64,000 nt of DNA from Desulfovibrio sp. MES5. Lineage in GTDB: Bacteria; Desulfobacterota; Desulfovibrionia; Desulfovibrionales; Desulfovibrionaceae. The stretch spans positions 1 through 64,000 of the forward strand of contig NZ_MJUZ01000015.1 in the NCBI RefSeq assembly GCF_002237645.1, read 5' to 3'. Shown one piece after another: positions 27,340-37,080 of this stretch (the stretch's first letter is position 1; each line of letters starts with the position of its first letter). A model generated the notes under the pieces. It saw only the letters and a list, made by a program, of their open reading frames with translations, ran no database searches and had not been told where the DNA came from. The position numbers and the translations under genes are program-made.

Positions 27340-28509
27340 TTAGCCCCGGTCCTCCAGGGCAGCCACCGAAGGCAGTTTTTTGCCTTCAAGCAGCTCAAGA
27401 GACGCGCCGCCGCCTGTGGAAATATAACCCATGCGGTCGGCAAGTCCGTATTTTTCCACGGCAGCCACACTGTCGCCGCCGCCAACGACCACAAAGGCCT
27501 TGGAATTGCCAAGATATTCGGCCAGGGCCTTGGTGCCGTCCCCAAAGGGCTCGGTTTCGAACGCGCCCACGGGGCCGTTCCACACCACAGTGGCGGCCTT
27601 GGCCAGATACTTTTCATAGAGTGTCAGGGTTTCGGGGCCCACGTCCAGAATCATCTGGTCGCCGGGCACGTCGCCCACGGCGTGCAGCGAGGCCCGCTGG
27701 CCAGGGGCCAGTTCCTCGGCGGTAATCACGTCCACGGGCAGGGGAAGTTCCTTGTTGAGGTTCTTGGCCTGTTCCATAACCTTTTTGGCTTCAGGCACCA
27801 GCTCTTCTTCGCACAGAGACTTGCCCACCATGTAGCCAGCCGCCGCAAGGAACGTATTGGCAATGCCGCCGCCCACGATAAGCACATCCACCGTGTTCAG
27901 CAGATTCTCGAGCAGGCCGATCTTGGTGGAAACCTTGGCTCCGCCGATAATGGCGACCAGAGGGCGGGCGGGATTGTCGAGCACTTTTTCAAAGGCTTTC
28001 AGTTCTGCCTGAAGCAGGGGCCCGGCGCACGCCACCTTGGCGGCGCGTACCGCGCCTTCGGTGGAGGCATGGGCGCGGTGTGCGGCGCCAAAGGCGTCCA
28101 TCACATACACGTCGCCAAGGCCTGCCAGTTTTTCCGCAAGCTGGGGATCATTCTTTTTTTCGCCAGCCAGAAAACGCACGTTTTCCAGCAGAACCACCTG
28201 ACCGGGCTGCACCTTGGCTTCGTCCAGAGTTTTGGCCAGCGTCACGGGCTGACCAAGCTGCTTTTCAAGGCAGGCGGCCACAGGGGCCAGTGAAAACTGC
28301 TCGTCATACTGCCCTTCGGTGGGGCGGCCCAGGTGCGAAAGCAGAATGACGCCCGCGCCTTTTTCCAGCGCCAGTTTGATGGTGGGCAGGGCAGCGCGGA
28401 TGCGCTTGTCATTGGTGACCTCGCCGTTCTTCATAGGCACATTGAGGTCTTCGCGGATAACAACGGTTTTGCCTGTGAGGTCCAGGTCCTGCATGTTCTT
28501 TATAGGCAT
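27340..28509 (-). CDS. pgk: Phosphoglycerate kinase
   Basis: A 389-residue cytosolic glycolytic enzyme that interconverts 1,3-bisphosphoglycerate plus ADP and 3-phosphoglycerate plus ATP. Seen are [19 protein letters not shown] near the N-terminus, '[11 protein letters not shown]', '[19 protein letters not shown]' and the C-terminal nucleotide region '[16 protein letters not shown]' with '[17 protein letters not shown]'. The start at 28509 follows AGGGAG; a longer frame to 28551 adds residues not seen in the family. It lies between tkt and mipA on the same strand. Confidence 0.97.
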   Translation of the reverse strand: MPIKNMQDLDLTGKTVVIREDLNVPMKNGEVTNDKRIRAALPTIKLALEKGAGVILLSHLGRPTEGQYDEQFSLAPVAACLEKQLGQPVTLAKTLDEAKVQPGQVVLLENVRFLAGEKKNDPQLAEKLAGLGDVYVMDAFGAAHRAHASTEGAVRAAKVACAGPLLQAELKAFEKVLDNPARPLVAIIGGAKVSTKIGLLENLLNTVDVLIVGGGIANTFLAAAGYMVGKSLCEEELVPEAKKVMEQAKNLNKELPLPVDVITAEELAPGQRASLHAVGDVPGDQMILDVGPETLTLYEKYLAKAATVVWNGPVGAFETEPFGDGTKALAEYLGNSKAFVVVGGGDSVAAVEKYGLADRMGYISTGGGASLELLEGKKLPSVAALEDRG

Positions 28510-28622
28510 AGCGCGCTCCCTTTGTTGCTTGCAGATATTTCGTTGAGGCAACCGGCCCAGAGGGCCATGCGTGCGGAAGGCGCGGGGAACAGGCTAAAGC
28601 CCGGCCCCCGCGCGAAACAGCG

Positions 28623-30623
28623 TTAAATGCGGCCCATGAGGGTGCGGGCCTTTTCCAGAGCGTTGGCGACGGTAAAGCCGAGGCGCTCGAAAACCACTTT
28701 GCCGGGGGCGGATGCGCCAAAGCCTTCCATACCGATGACTGCGCCGTCCAGCCCCACGTATTTGCCCCACCAGTCGCTGGCGGCGGCCTCAATGGCCAGA
28801 CGGGCGCGTACCGCGCGCGGCAGCACGCTTTCTTTGTATTCGGCGCTCTGGGCGTCAAACACTTCAGCGCAGGGCATGGACACGACGCGCGCCTTGCGGC
28901 CGTCGGCGGCGAGCTGTTCGGCGGTTTCAAGGGCCAGGCCCACTTCGGAGCCGGTGGCCATGATGATGATTTCGGGCGTGCCTTCGCAGTCGCGCAGCAC
29001 GTACCCGCCACGGGCAATGGCCGCCACCTGCGCCTCGCTGCGCTGGCAGAAGGGCAGGTTCTGGCGTGAAAGGGACAGGCCGGAAGGCGTGTGGACGCTT
29101 TCCAGCGCGCAGACCCAGGCCGCGGCGGTTTCCACAGCGTCGCAGGGCCGCCAGAGGTTGAAATTGGGCATAAGCCGCAGCATGCCAAGCTGTTCCACGG
29201 GCTGGTGCGTGGGGCCGTCTTCGCCCACGCCGATGGAGTCGTGGGTCAGCACCCAGATTACACGGATGCCCATGATGGACGCAAGGCGCAGGGCGTTCTT
29301 GGCCTGATCGGCAAAGGCCAGGAATGTTCCGGCGTAGGGAATGAAGCCGCCGTGCAGGGCAAGGCCGTTCATGATGGCGCTCATGCCGAATTCGCGCACG
29401 CCGTAGGAAATGTAGTTGCCCGTATGTTCCTTCACGTCCATATGCACGGAGGAAGACGTAAGCGTGCCCACAGAGCCGGTGAGGTCGGCGGAGCCGCCCG
29501 CCAGTTCCGGCAGGCGCGGCACAAGGTATTCAAGCGTTTTTTTGGAGGCAACGCGGGTGGCGATGCTTTCGCCCTTGCTGATGGCATCCTGCAAGGCTCC
29601 GGCGGCTATGGCGGCCCAGTCGGCGGGCAGCTGGCCCTGCATGCGACGGGTCAGCTCGGCGGCCAGTTCGGGATGCGCTTTCGCATAGGCGTCAAAACGC
29701 GCGTTCCACGCGGCTTCGGCGGCTTTGCCCGCGTCGTGGGCATTCCAGGCCGTGTAGATATCCTGGGGGACGGTAAAGGGCGCTTCGTGCCAGCCAAGGG
29801 CATCGCGCGTGGCGGCAATGCCGTCTTCACCCAGAGGGGAGCCGTGGCAGGAGGCCGAATCCGCCTTGGGGGAGCCAAAGCCGATATGGGTATGGCAGAT
29901 GATAAGGCTGGGGCGTGAAGTGTCGGATTTGGCCTCGGCCAGGGCCTTGTCCAGTGCAGCGGCGTCGTGCCCGTCCACAGGGCCGATGACCTGCCAGTTG
30001 TAGGCGCGGTAGCGGGCGGCCACATCCTCGTTGAACCATCCGTCGATCTTGCCGTCAATGGAGATGCCGTTGGCGTCGTACATGACAATGAGCTTGCCGA
30101 GGCCCCAGGTGCCTGCCAGGGAGCAGGCCTCGTGCGACACGCCTTCCATAAGGCAGCCGTCGCCCAAAAAGGCGTAGGTGTGGTGATCCACCACCGTATG
30201 CTCGGGCGTATTGAACTGGGCGGCCAGCATGCTTTCGGCCAGGGCGAAGCCCACGGCGGACGCAATGCCCTGCCCCAGGGGGCCCGTGGTCATTTCAATG
30301 CCAAGGTGCGGTTCGTATTCGGGATGCCCGGCGGTTTTGGCCCCCCACTGGCGGAAATTGCGCAGCTCGTCCATGGGCAGATCGTAGCCCGTGAGGTGCA
30401 GCAGAGCGTAAAGCAGCATGGAGGCATGCCCGTTGGACAGGATAAAGCGGTCGCGGTTGAACCACAGGGGATTGGCGGGATTGTGCCTGAATCCGTGCCG
30501 CCAGAGGGCCTCGGCCATATCGGCCATGCCGAGGGGTGCGCCGGGGTGGCCGGAGCGGGCTTTTTCAATGGCGTCCATGGCAAGGGCGCGGATGGCGTTG
30601 GCGCACTGTCTACGGGTAGGCAT
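28623..30623 (-). CDS. tkt: Transketolase
   Basis: A 666-residue thiamine-diphosphate enzyme of the non-oxidative pentose phosphate pathway, moving two-carbon units between sugar phosphates. Features: 'KARSGHPGAPLGMADMAEAL', the cofactor motif beginning GDGCLMEGVSHEA with its Asn-containing end YDANGISIDG, 'AGTFLAFADQAKNALRLASI', and 'VLTHDSIGVGEDGPTHQPVE'. Two nearby ATGs exist; 30623 is preferred since AGAGGA lies six bases before it but abuts the one at 30629. It starts ten bases after the rpe stop. Confidence 0.97.
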   Translation of the reverse strand: MPTRRQCANAIRALAMDAIEKARSGHPGAPLGMADMAEALWRHGFRHNPANPLWFNRDRFILSNGHASMLLYALLHLTGYDLPMDELRNFRQWGAKTAGHPEYEPHLGIEMTTGPLGQGIASAVGFALAESMLAAQFNTPEHTVVDHHTYAFLGDGCLMEGVSHEACSLAGTWGLGKLIVMYDANGISIDGKIDGWFNEDVAARYRAYNWQVIGPVDGHDAAALDKALAEAKSDTSRPSLIICHTHIGFGSPKADSASCHGSPLGEDGIAATRDALGWHEAPFTVPQDIYTAWNAHDAGKAAEAAWNARFDAYAKAHPELAAELTRRMQGQLPADWAAIAAGALQDAISKGESIATRVASKKTLEYLVPRLPELAGGSADLTGSVGTLTSSSVHMDVKEHTGNYISYGVREFGMSAIMNGLALHGGFIPYAGTFLAFADQAKNALRLASIMGIRVIWVLTHDSIGVGEDGPTHQPVEQLGMLRLMPNFNLWRPCDAVETAAAWVCALESVHTPSGLSLSRQNLPFCQRSEAQVAAIARGGYVLRDCEGTPEIIIMATGSEVGLALETAEQLAADGRKARVVSMPCAEVFDAQSAEYKESVLPRAVRARLAIEAAASDWWGKYVGLDGAVIGMEGFGASAPGKVVFERLGFTVANALEKARTLMGRI

Positions 30624-30633
30624 GATCATTCCT

Positions 30634-31362
30634 CTATTTTTGCTTGGGATGGGTATCGGCTGAAGGCTGGCGCAGGGCGGCAGCCCGAACGGCGGGGCGT
30701 GGTTCGTATCCGGCCAGGGGAGCCATAAAGGCGGCCAGGCGCGCATCGTAGGGTTTGTGCCCGAAAAAGGCTGAGCCCGACACAAGAACGTCGGCCCCGG
30801 CTTCCACCAGGCGGGCCGTGTTTTCGGGGCATACGCCGCCGTCCACCTGAATGAGCACGTCCTCGCCGCCACAGGCGTCCAGCAGACGGCGGGCAGAGCG
30901 GATTTTGTCAAAGGTGGCCGGAATGAACGCCTGGCCGGAAAAACCGGGGTTGACGCTCATGATAAGCAGCATGTCCATATCATTGACGAGCCAGCGTATG
31001 GCGCCCAGGTCCGTGCCTGGGTTCAGGGCCACGCCCGCCTTGCAGCCCATGTCGCGTATGGCCGAAAGGGTGCGCTGCGGGTGGCGGTCGGCCTCGGCAT
31101 GGATGACCAGCATGTCGGCACCAGCGTCTCTGAAGTCGCGGATGTAGCGGGAAGGGTCTTCCACCATGAGGTGCACGTCAAAAAAAAGCCCGCTGCCAGG
31201 CCTGAGAGCCTTGATCAGCGGGGGACCAAAGGTAATGTTGGGCACATAGGCGCCGTCCATCACGTCTAGGTGCAGCCAGGTGACTCCGGCGGCTTCAAGA
31301 GCGTGCAGCTCTTCGGCCAGACGCGAAAAATCGGCGGAAAGCAGCGAAGGTGATAGAATCAT
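30634..31362 (-). CDS. rpe: Ribulose-phosphate 3-epimerase
   Basis: A 242-residue TIM-barrel metalloenzyme that interconverts ribulose-5-phosphate and xylulose-5-phosphate. Clear motifs are LSPSLLSADFSRLAEEL, 'WLHLDVMDGAYVPNITFGP', 'FDVHLMVEDPSRYI', 'MSVNPGFSGQAF' and 'IQVDGGVCPENTARL', which contain the metal-binding His and Asp residues. A C-terminal extension of about 25 residues is unusual. It is upstream of tkt with a ten-base gap, so pentose phosphate enzymes are coupled here. Its own Shine-Dalgarno is weak. Confidence 0.96.
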   Translation of the reverse strand: MILSPSLLSADFSRLAEELHALEAAGVTWLHLDVMDGAYVPNITFGPPLIKALRPGSGLFFDVHLMVEDPSRYIRDFRDAGADMLVIHAEADRHPQRTLSAIRDMGCKAGVALNPGTDLGAIRWLVNDMDMLLIMSVNPGFSGQAFIPATFDKIRSARRLLDACGGEDVLIQVDGGVCPENTARLVEAGADVLVSGSAFFGHKPYDARLAAFMAPLAGYEPRPAVRAAALRQPSADTHPKQK

Positions 31363-31802
31363 GGGGGTATTCTGTTTGTTTTTACGAAGGCGGAGTCTTG
31401 GCGATTCCTGCCGTCCGTGGTTGCCGCCTGTTCTTTGGCCGCAAGCGGTTGAAAGACATCCTGCGGGGCAAGCGCGTCCTGCGGGGCAGCCCTGGTTTCA
31501 GGATATCTGCCGGGCAGGTCGGATGCACGCTCCCGTGCCCATTTTTTGAAACCTCAGTCCCACTGCGAGCCGCACAGACCGGAAAAGTACGGTCTTCCGC
31601 GCCACAGGTTCTGCAGCCTTTGCCCGGTGGCCTGCGAGGTTGTGAACACGCGGCCAGGGGCCGCGCTGGCGGAAGCGCGCATACTTTGCGCTCTCATGCC
31701 CGCGCTGTTGTTAATCTTGCAGCTTTGGCCGCCGTTGAGCTTGCAGTTCCAGGGGAGCACCGATTAAAGAGCCTCCTGAAAACGCGCAGTTGTTTCGTTT
31801 CC
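31363..31802. other. Long intergenic region, possible structured RNA
   Basis: No coding frame is convincing in this 440-bp gap between merR and rpe. Distant segments pair: ACTGCGAGC (near 31562) with GCTTGCAGT (near 31738), enclosing about 180 bases that include a perfect hairpin (arms CGCGGCC and GGCCGCG). A minus-strand TTTAAT box lies at 31763-31768. This could be a structured RNA of 6S-like size, but no sequence hallmark confirms that. Confidence 0.2.
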
Positions 31803-32156
31803 CTAGCCGCCGTTGAGCAGGCGGCGCACCGCCGTCAGCTCCCGTTTGAGCATGCGCATGAAGTCCGGGTCAGGCACGGCGGCCACCCGTTCCGGCAGAC
31901 TTTCGTCCACCACGGCGCTGCCCTGCAGCACGCGGCGCGCGCCTTCAATGGTCATGCCCTGTTCGTGCAGCAATTGCTGTATGCGTCGCAAAAGCCCCAC
32001 ATGCTCCTCGGTGTACAGGCGCTGCCCCTTACCCGTGCGCAAAGGCGCCAACTGGGGAAATTCCGTTTCCCAGAAGCGCAGCACATGGGTTTTGAGGTTG
32101 AGCAGTTCCGCAACTTCACCGATGCGGTAGGTTTTTTCGTCGTTGTGGTCCGACAT
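31803..32156 (-). CDS. MerR-family transcriptional regulator
   Basis: A 117-residue MerR-type DNA-binding protein. The winged helix-turn-helix covers residues about 8-75: TYRIGEVAELLNLKTHVLRF, then WETEFPQLAPLRTGKGQRLY and EEHVGLLRRIQQLLHEQGMT. The C-terminal part is short and has no obvious metal or drug-binding domain, as in the MerR genes often found next to pheT. The start at 32156 has a purine-rich AGGGGG upstream. Its target is unknown. Confidence 0.88.
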   Translation of the reverse strand: MSDHNDEKTYRIGEVAELLNLKTHVLRFWETEFPQLAPLRTGKGQRLYTEEHVGLLRRIQQLLHEQGMTIEGARRVLQGSAVVDESLPERVAAVPDPDFMRMLKRELTAVRRLLNGG

Positions 32157-32371
32157 GGGGCCCCCTGACGTCCTCCAGAGCATTTTTCTGCATACGGTGC
32201 AGCGACGTTACGCGTCATTGGCGCGCAAGCGCCAAACGCCGGAAACATGGCCTCCATGCTCCGGCAGGCGAAAAAACAGTGGCGCGTACGGCGGGGCCAC
32301 GCCCTCGCAACGGCACGACGCCGTTAAACGACGGTGCAGAGCATTTTCATTTTGAAATTGCTCTGGCGGCC

Positions 32372-32460
32372 GCGTGAGCAGTCGCCCGCAACGAAGGCGT
32401 AAGCGCCTTTATTTGCACTTTTATGCGCCGAAGCGAGCGAGCCGTAATCTTTGAAAATGC
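32372..32460 (+). repeat. Dispersed intergenic repeat, second copy
   Basis: This matches 9344-9422 in block order (GAGCAG, GGCGTAAGCGC, TTTATTTG, GCGCCG, AGCG, TTGAAA). It lies 3' of pheT in the 32157-32482 gap. A flanking hairpin at about 32340-32365 has arms AGAGCA and TGCTCT. No gene is seen in the gap. Confidence 0.75.
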
Positions 32461-32482
32461 CAGTTCTCAAAGGTAATCTGCT

Positions 32483-34888
32483 CTATATTCTGACGCCCAG
32501 CGTCGCTGCCAGAGACTGTGCCACTTTTTCCCTTTCCTTGTCCACTTCCGCGTCCTTGAGGGTGCGGTCTGCGTGGCGGAACGTCAGGCGGAAAGTGAGG
32601 TTGCGCACGGCCTCCTGACCTTCGGCGGCCTTGGGCTCAAAGCAGTCCACAAGCACGATGTCTTCCAGGAGGGGCAGGCCAAGGCCGCGCACATGGGCCG
32701 CAATGGCGCTGACCGTGAGGCCCTGCGCGGCCATGACCGTGATGTCGCGGCGAACCGGGGGGTACACGGGCAGGGGGCGGAAGCGAACCGTGGCGGCGTC
32801 GTGCAGTTCGCGCAGAATTTCCAGGTTCAGCTCGGCCAGCCAGACGTCTTTGCGGGCGTGGAACTCTTCGGCCATGGCGGGCCTGATCCGGCCCATGACG
32901 CCAACAGCGCGGCCGTCAACCGTGACCTCAACGCAGGGCAGCAGGAAGGGGTGGCCTTCCGCCAGGGCGCATTCCGGCGCGGGCAGGTGCAGGAAGCGCA
33001 GCAGGTTCTCAACAATGCCCTTGATGTCCGCGTAGTCCAGATCGCCTTCGGCCTGGGGCCAGGCAGCGTCAAAGCGCGCGCCGTAGAGCAGCACGCCCAG
33101 CATGCCCGTTTCACGAGCCGTGGTTTCGGAGGTGGCGTCCGACTCAAAGATATTGGCCAGTTCAAAGAGGCGCAGCCCCTGAACCCCCTGGGCCAGGTTG
33201 TTGCGCAGATCGTAGAGCAGGCCGGGAGCCAGGGCGGTGCGCAGGGCGTCCTGCTCCGCAGAAAGGGGATTCATGATGGATATGCGACCCTCGCGCGGCA
33301 GGCTCAGGTGGTCCATATCCTTGTGGCCCACAAAGCTGTAGTTGACGGCTTCGTTGAGGCCAAGGCCAGCGCCCCAGTGCTTGAGGCGCGACCAGAAGCT
33401 GAAGCGCGATTCCGGCTCGCCGGCGCGATCAAGATTGCCGGCCACGGCGGGCAGTTCGGGGGCAATGGTGTCCAGACCGTGCACACGGCCCACTTCTTCC
33501 ACAAGATCGGCCTCGCGGGTGAGGTCGGGCCGCCAGGACGGCTGGCTCACGCGCCACACGTCCGAAGAGGCGTCCACGGTGCAGCCCATGCCGGTAAGCA
33601 CTTTTTCATCAAATTCCGGGGTCAGGTGGACGCCCAGCAGGGCGTCGGCGCGGGCCGGGCGAAAGTCGATGTTTACGGCCTTGAAGGATCGCGGCTCGGA
33701 AATGGAAAGCCCGGGCTGCACTGCGCCGCCGCTGATGGCAGCCATCATGGCGCAGGCGCGGTCCAGCGCCCAGACGCTGCGCTGCTGGTCAATGCCGCGC
33801 TCGAAGCGGTAGGAAGCCTCGGACGAAAGGCCAAGGCGGCGCGACGTTTTGCGGATGGCGCCGGGACGGAACACGGCGCTTTCTAGAAAAACATTGCTGC
33901 TGGCGTCGCCGATTTCGGTATTGAGGCCGCCCATAACGCCAGCCAGAGCCACGGCGCGCGAAGCGTCGCGAATGCAGAGGTCCTGCGCGGTGAGGGTGCG
34001 TTCCTGACCGTCCAGCGTGGTGAACTTTTCGCCTTCTTGCGCGCGGCTGACCTCGATGCGGCCGCCTTCAAGCTTGTCCAGATCAAAAGAGTGCAGGGGC
34101 TGACCGCATTCAAAAAGAATGTAGTTGGTCACATCCACAATATTGGATATGGGGCGAACGCCCACGGAGTGCAGGCGGTGACGCATCTGCATGGGCGAGG
34201 GGCCGATTTTCGCGCCGGTGATGACCCGGCCGGAATAGAGCCAGCAGAGGTCGGGATCTTTAATGTCAATGGGCACGAGGCGCTGGGGCGCGCTTTCGTC
34301 GATCTGCAGGGGCATGGCCGGTATCTGCAAAGGCAGGTCAAAGGCCAGGGCCGTTTCGCGGGCCAGGCCCAGCACAGAAAGGCAGTCCGCCCTGTTGGGC
34401 GTGATGGAAATGTCCAGAACCTCACGGTCCAGCGCCAGCTGGTCCACCAGGGGTTTGCCCACCACAAAACTGTCAGGCAGCACCATAATGCCCGAATGGT
34501 CTTCGGTCAGCCCCAGTTCGCGCTCCGAGCAGATCATGCCGCAGGAGGGCGCGCCGCGCAGCTTGGCCTTCTTGATGACCATGCCGTCGGGCATGACAGT
34601 GCCCACAAGGGCCACAGGAACCTTCTGGCCTTCGGCCACGTTGGGCGCGCCGCACACGATGTCCAGCAGCTCGCCCTGGCCCGCGTCCACCTTGCAGATA
34701 TGCAGATGGTCGGACTCCGGGTGATCCTCACAGGCCGCCACAAGCCCCACCACAATGGAGCTGATGGAATCGTAGGGCCGCCGGATGTCTTCCAGCTCAA
34801 GCCCGAGCATGGTCAGGCGGTCACCCAGAGCTTCAGCCGTGCCTTCGTAAGGCGTAAATTCACGCAGCCAGGAAAGTGAGAGCAGCAT
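32483..34888 (-). CDS. pheT: Phenylalanine--tRNA ligase beta subunit
   Basis: An 801-residue beta subunit of the (alpha-beta)2 enzyme that charges tRNA-Phe. Domains in order: N-terminal EMAP-like tRNA-binding domain (about 40-150), B3/B4 editing domain (about 215-390), B5 domain (about 405-475), the catalytic-like core, and a C-terminal FDX-ACB domain (about 705-800, 'VYPPVRRDITVMAAQGLTV'). The start MLLSLSWLREF at 34888 follows AGGA. It is separated from pheS by a small exported-protein gene, which is unusual. Confidence 0.97.
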   Translation of the reverse strand: MLLSLSWLREFTPYEGTAEALGDRLTMLGLELEDIRRPYDSISSIVVGLVAACEDHPESDHLHICKVDAGQGELLDIVCGAPNVAEGQKVPVALVGTVMPDGMVIKKAKLRGAPSCGMICSERELGLTEDHSGIMVLPDSFVVGKPLVDQLALDREVLDISITPNRADCLSVLGLARETALAFDLPLQIPAMPLQIDESAPQRLVPIDIKDPDLCWLYSGRVITGAKIGPSPMQMRHRLHSVGVRPISNIVDVTNYILFECGQPLHSFDLDKLEGGRIEVSRAQEGEKFTTLDGQERTLTAQDLCIRDASRAVALAGVMGGLNTEIGDASSNVFLESAVFRPGAIRKTSRRLGLSSEASYRFERGIDQQRSVWALDRACAMMAAISGGAVQPGLSISEPRSFKAVNIDFRPARADALLGVHLTPEFDEKVLTGMGCTVDASSDVWRVSQPSWRPDLTREADLVEEVGRVHGLDTIAPELPAVAGNLDRAGEPESRFSFWSRLKHWGAGLGLNEAVNYSFVGHKDMDHLSLPREGRISIMNPLSAEQDALRTALAPGLLYDLRNNLAQGVQGLRLFELANIFESDATSETTARETGMLGVLLYGARFDAAWPQAEGDLDYADIKGIVENLLRFLHLPAPECALAEGHPFLLPCVEVTVDGRAVGVMGRIRPAMAEEFHARKDVWLAELNLEILRELHDAATVRFRPLPVYPPVRRDITVMAAQGLTVSAIAAHVRGLGLPLLEDIVLVDCFEPKAAEGQEAVRNLTFRLTFRHADRTLKDAEVDKEREKVAQSLAATLGVRI

Positions 34889-34996
34889 AGCATGTCCTGT
34901 TAGTGCGGGGCCACGGGCCGCCGCGTTGGGCGTCATTGATGGTGTTCTGTACAAATCTGCGGCCCTGGGGCGCAAGCGCCGTCTGGCCTGTCAGCC

Positions 34997-35473
34997 TTAG
35001 TTGAAACTCCAGGCTGGCGTCGTATCTTTTGGCGTCGGATCCGGCAGGGGGCGGTTATGCTCCTGCACGCCCCTGTTGCCGTAGGCTCCGGGGCCGGGCC
35101 TGCGCTTTGAGGCCTTTTCTTCCGGCTGGGACTCGGTGATGGTGTTGCCGTAGGCATCAGTGTAGCCCATGCCGCCTTCGGCGGTGCGCCCCACATTTTT
35201 GCTCGGCAGGCCTTCCATCGGTTTGGGGCCGCCCGGCGGTTCAATGCCGGATTCGCGCGCACTGAAAGCCGATTTGGCCCAGGCCGCCCCCGAAGCGCCG
35301 TGCATGTCTTGAGCGGGCCAGAGGCCGGGCGCAAGCACAAGAAGCGCCGCCGCCACGAAAGCCAGCACCGGGCCGCGCCGCCACATGCCGCGCCGCAACA
35401 GGCCAGGCAGGCCGCGCGTGGGCGCGGTTTGCCGTCTGGCGGTAGTGCGTGTGGTGTCCGGGCGCGGGAACAT
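34997..35473 (-). CDS. Hypothetical exported protein between pheS and pheT
   Basis: A 158-residue protein I do not recognise. Residues about 32-55 form a hydrophobic signal or anchor segment (VLAFVAAALLVLAPGLWPAQ) after an Arg-rich N-terminus. The remainder is hydrophilic and probably disordered, rich in Gly, Pro and Lys, with 'GMGYTDAYGNTITES'. It starts nine bases after the pheS stop with AGGACT correctly spaced, and pheT begins 108 bp after its stop, so it appears to be part of the pheST transcript. Codon and base composition match the neighbours. No function can be proposed. Confidence 0.7.
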   Translation of the reverse strand: MFPRPDTTRTTARRQTAPTRGLPGLLRRGMWRRGPVLAFVAAALLVLAPGLWPAQDMHGASGAAWAKSAFSARESGIEPPGGPKPMEGLPSKNVGRTAEGGMGYTDAYGNTITESQPEEKASKRRPGPGAYGNRGVQEHNRPLPDPTPKDTTPAWSFN

Positions 35474-35482
35474 AATTGAGTC

Positions 35483-36520
35483 CTAACGGGCGAACTGGCC
35501 CAGAAAGCGGGTGTCGTTCTCAAAAAACATGCGCAAATCGCCGATGCCGTATTTGAGCATGGTCACGCGCTCCACGCCCATGCCAAAGGCAAAGCCGCTG
35601 ACTTCGGGATCATAGCCCACAGCCTCGAACACGGCGGGGTCCACCATGCCGCAGCCGAGAATTTCGACCCAGCCAGTGGTTTTGCACACCCGGCAGGGGG
35701 CGTCGCCAATGTGGCCCTTGCCGCCGCATATGCAGCAGCTTATGTCCACCTCGGCCGAGGGTTCGGTAAAGGGAAAAAAGCTGGGGCGGAAGCGCACCTG
35801 GGTGTCGCCGCCGAAAATGGCGCGCACAAAGGCTGTGAGCGTGCCGCGCAGATGGGCCATGCTGATGCCTTCGCCCACCATGAGGCCTTCAATCTGATGG
35901 AACATGGGGGTATGGGTGAGGTCGCTGTCGCGCCGGTAGACCTTGCCGGGGGCCACCACGGCCAGCGGGGGCTTGCGGTGCAGCATGGTGCGCGCCTGCA
36001 CCGGGGACGTGTGGGTGCGCATGAGCACCTTGTCCGTGATATACAGGGTGTCCTGCATGTCGCGGGCCGGATGCTCCGGCGGCATGTTCAGGGCCTCGAA
36101 GTTGTAATAGTCGATTTCGACTTCCGGGCCGGACACGATTTCAAAGCCAAGGCCTTTAAAGATTTCGCAGATTTCTTCCATCACCAGGGTGGTGGGATGC
36201 AAGGTGCCGCTCCAGGGCGCACGGCCGGGAATGGAGGGGTCAAAGCGCTTGAGAGCTTCGGCCTCGCGTCCGGCTTCCAGGGCCTGTTTGCGGGCATCAA
36301 ACAGCTCGTTGCAGCGCTCTTTGACGCTGTTGGCCGTCTGGCCCACGGCGGGGCGCTGCTCAGGCTCCAGCTTGGGAAGCTGGCTCATGATTTGGGCGAT
36401 TCTGCCCTTGCGGCCCAGAAAGTCCACCCGCAGGGCTTCCAGCCCTTCCAATGAAGAAGCCTGATCCAGACCTTTTTCAAGCTCAGGGACCAGGCCTTCC
36501 AGTGCAGAAATCAGATCCAT
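35483..36520 (-). CDS. pheS: Phenylalanine--tRNA ligase alpha subunit
   Basis: A 345-residue catalytic alpha subunit (class II). An N-terminal coiled-coil (about 1-90, '[20 protein letters not shown]') precedes the catalytic domain with '[12 protein letters not shown]', 'LLRTHTS'-like sequence ([15 protein letters not shown]), '[20 protein letters not shown]', and the C-terminal '[20 protein letters not shown]'. Cys pairs in '[18 protein letters not shown]' suggest a small zinc-like insertion. The start at 36520 has only a weak GGGA. A terminator-like hairpin in its leader may attenuate expression. Confidence 0.97.
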   Translation of the reverse strand: MDLISALEGLVPELEKGLDQASSLEGLEALRVDFLGRKGRIAQIMSQLPKLEPEQRPAVGQTANSVKERCNELFDARKQALEAGREAEALKRFDPSIPGRAPWSGTLHPTTLVMEEICEIFKGLGFEIVSGPEVEIDYYNFEALNMPPEHPARDMQDTLYITDKVLMRTHTSPVQARTMLHRKPPLAVVAPGKVYRRDSDLTHTPMFHQIEGLMVGEGISMAHLRGTLTAFVRAIFGGDTQVRFRPSFFPFTEPSAEVDISCCICGGKGHIGDAPCRVCKTTGWVEILGCGMVDPAVFEAVGYDPEVSGFAFGMGVERVTMLKYGIGDLRMFFENDTRFLGQFAR

Positions 36521-36570
36521 ACGGATTCCCAAGGCCGCCTGCGCGGCGCTGACGTTGATAGTGTAAATGT

Positions 36571-36611
36571 AAAAACAAAGGGCGTGGGCAGCGCATCGCA
36601 CCGTCCACGCC
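36571..36611 (-). terminator. Terminator-like hairpin in the pheS leader
   Basis: On the minus strand, a GGCGTGG/CCACGCC stem is followed by CTTTGTTTTT. It lies between rplT and pheS, about 50 bases before the pheS start. It could end the infC-rpmI-rplT transcript partially or act in attenuation; I see no Phe-rich leader peptide before it. Confidence 0.5.
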
Positions 36612-36723
36612 CCGTATAGCATGCATGACCCTGCTCCCGCAAGCCAACCGGCGTACGGAGTTATCCGTACTGGCCAGCGCGGCCTGGAGCCTTGCTCCGG
36701 CGCGGGGAGCGCCAGCTCTGCGC

Positions 36724-37080
36724 TTATTTGCCCAGAGCGGCCTTGGCCAGTTCCACGATCTTGGCGAAGTCGTCTTTCTTGTAGACGGCCAGGTCGGCGA
36801 GAACCTTGCGGTTCAGGTCGATGCCGGCGGTCTTGAGACCGTGCATGAAACGGCTGTAGGAAAGACCGCTCAGGCGGGCGCCAGCGTTGATGCGCAGAAT
36901 CCACAGGGTGCGGAAGTCGCGCTTGCGCAGTTTGCGGCCCACGTAGGCGTACTGGAGCGAACGCTCCACAGCCTCACGGGCGGTACGGTACAAACGGCTG
37001 CGGCCGCCACGGAAACCCTTGGCAGCGGTCAAATATTTTTTGTGACGGCGATGGCCGGCAAGACCTCTCTTGACACGCAT
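36724..37080 (-). CDS. rplT: 50S ribosomal protein L20
   Basis: A 118-residue ribosomal protein L20 that binds 23S rRNA early in large-subunit assembly and often represses its own operon. The whole sequence matches the family: [20 protein letters not shown], '[20 protein letters not shown]', '[20 protein letters not shown]', '[11 protein letters not shown]'. GGAGG precedes the start at 37080. It follows rpmI but with an unusually long 299-bp gap. Confidence 0.98.
   Translation of the reverse strand: MRVKRGLAGHRRHKKYLTAAKGFRGGRSRLYRTAREAVERSLQYAYVGRKLRKRDFRTLWILRINAGARLSGLSYSRFMHGLKTAGIDLNRKVLADLAVYKKDDFAKIVELAKAALGK

Noticed and set aside
36521-36723. Phenylalanine leader peptide for attenuation of pheS
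   Set aside because: A terminator-like hairpin exists, but I found no short frame with a run of Phe codons before it.
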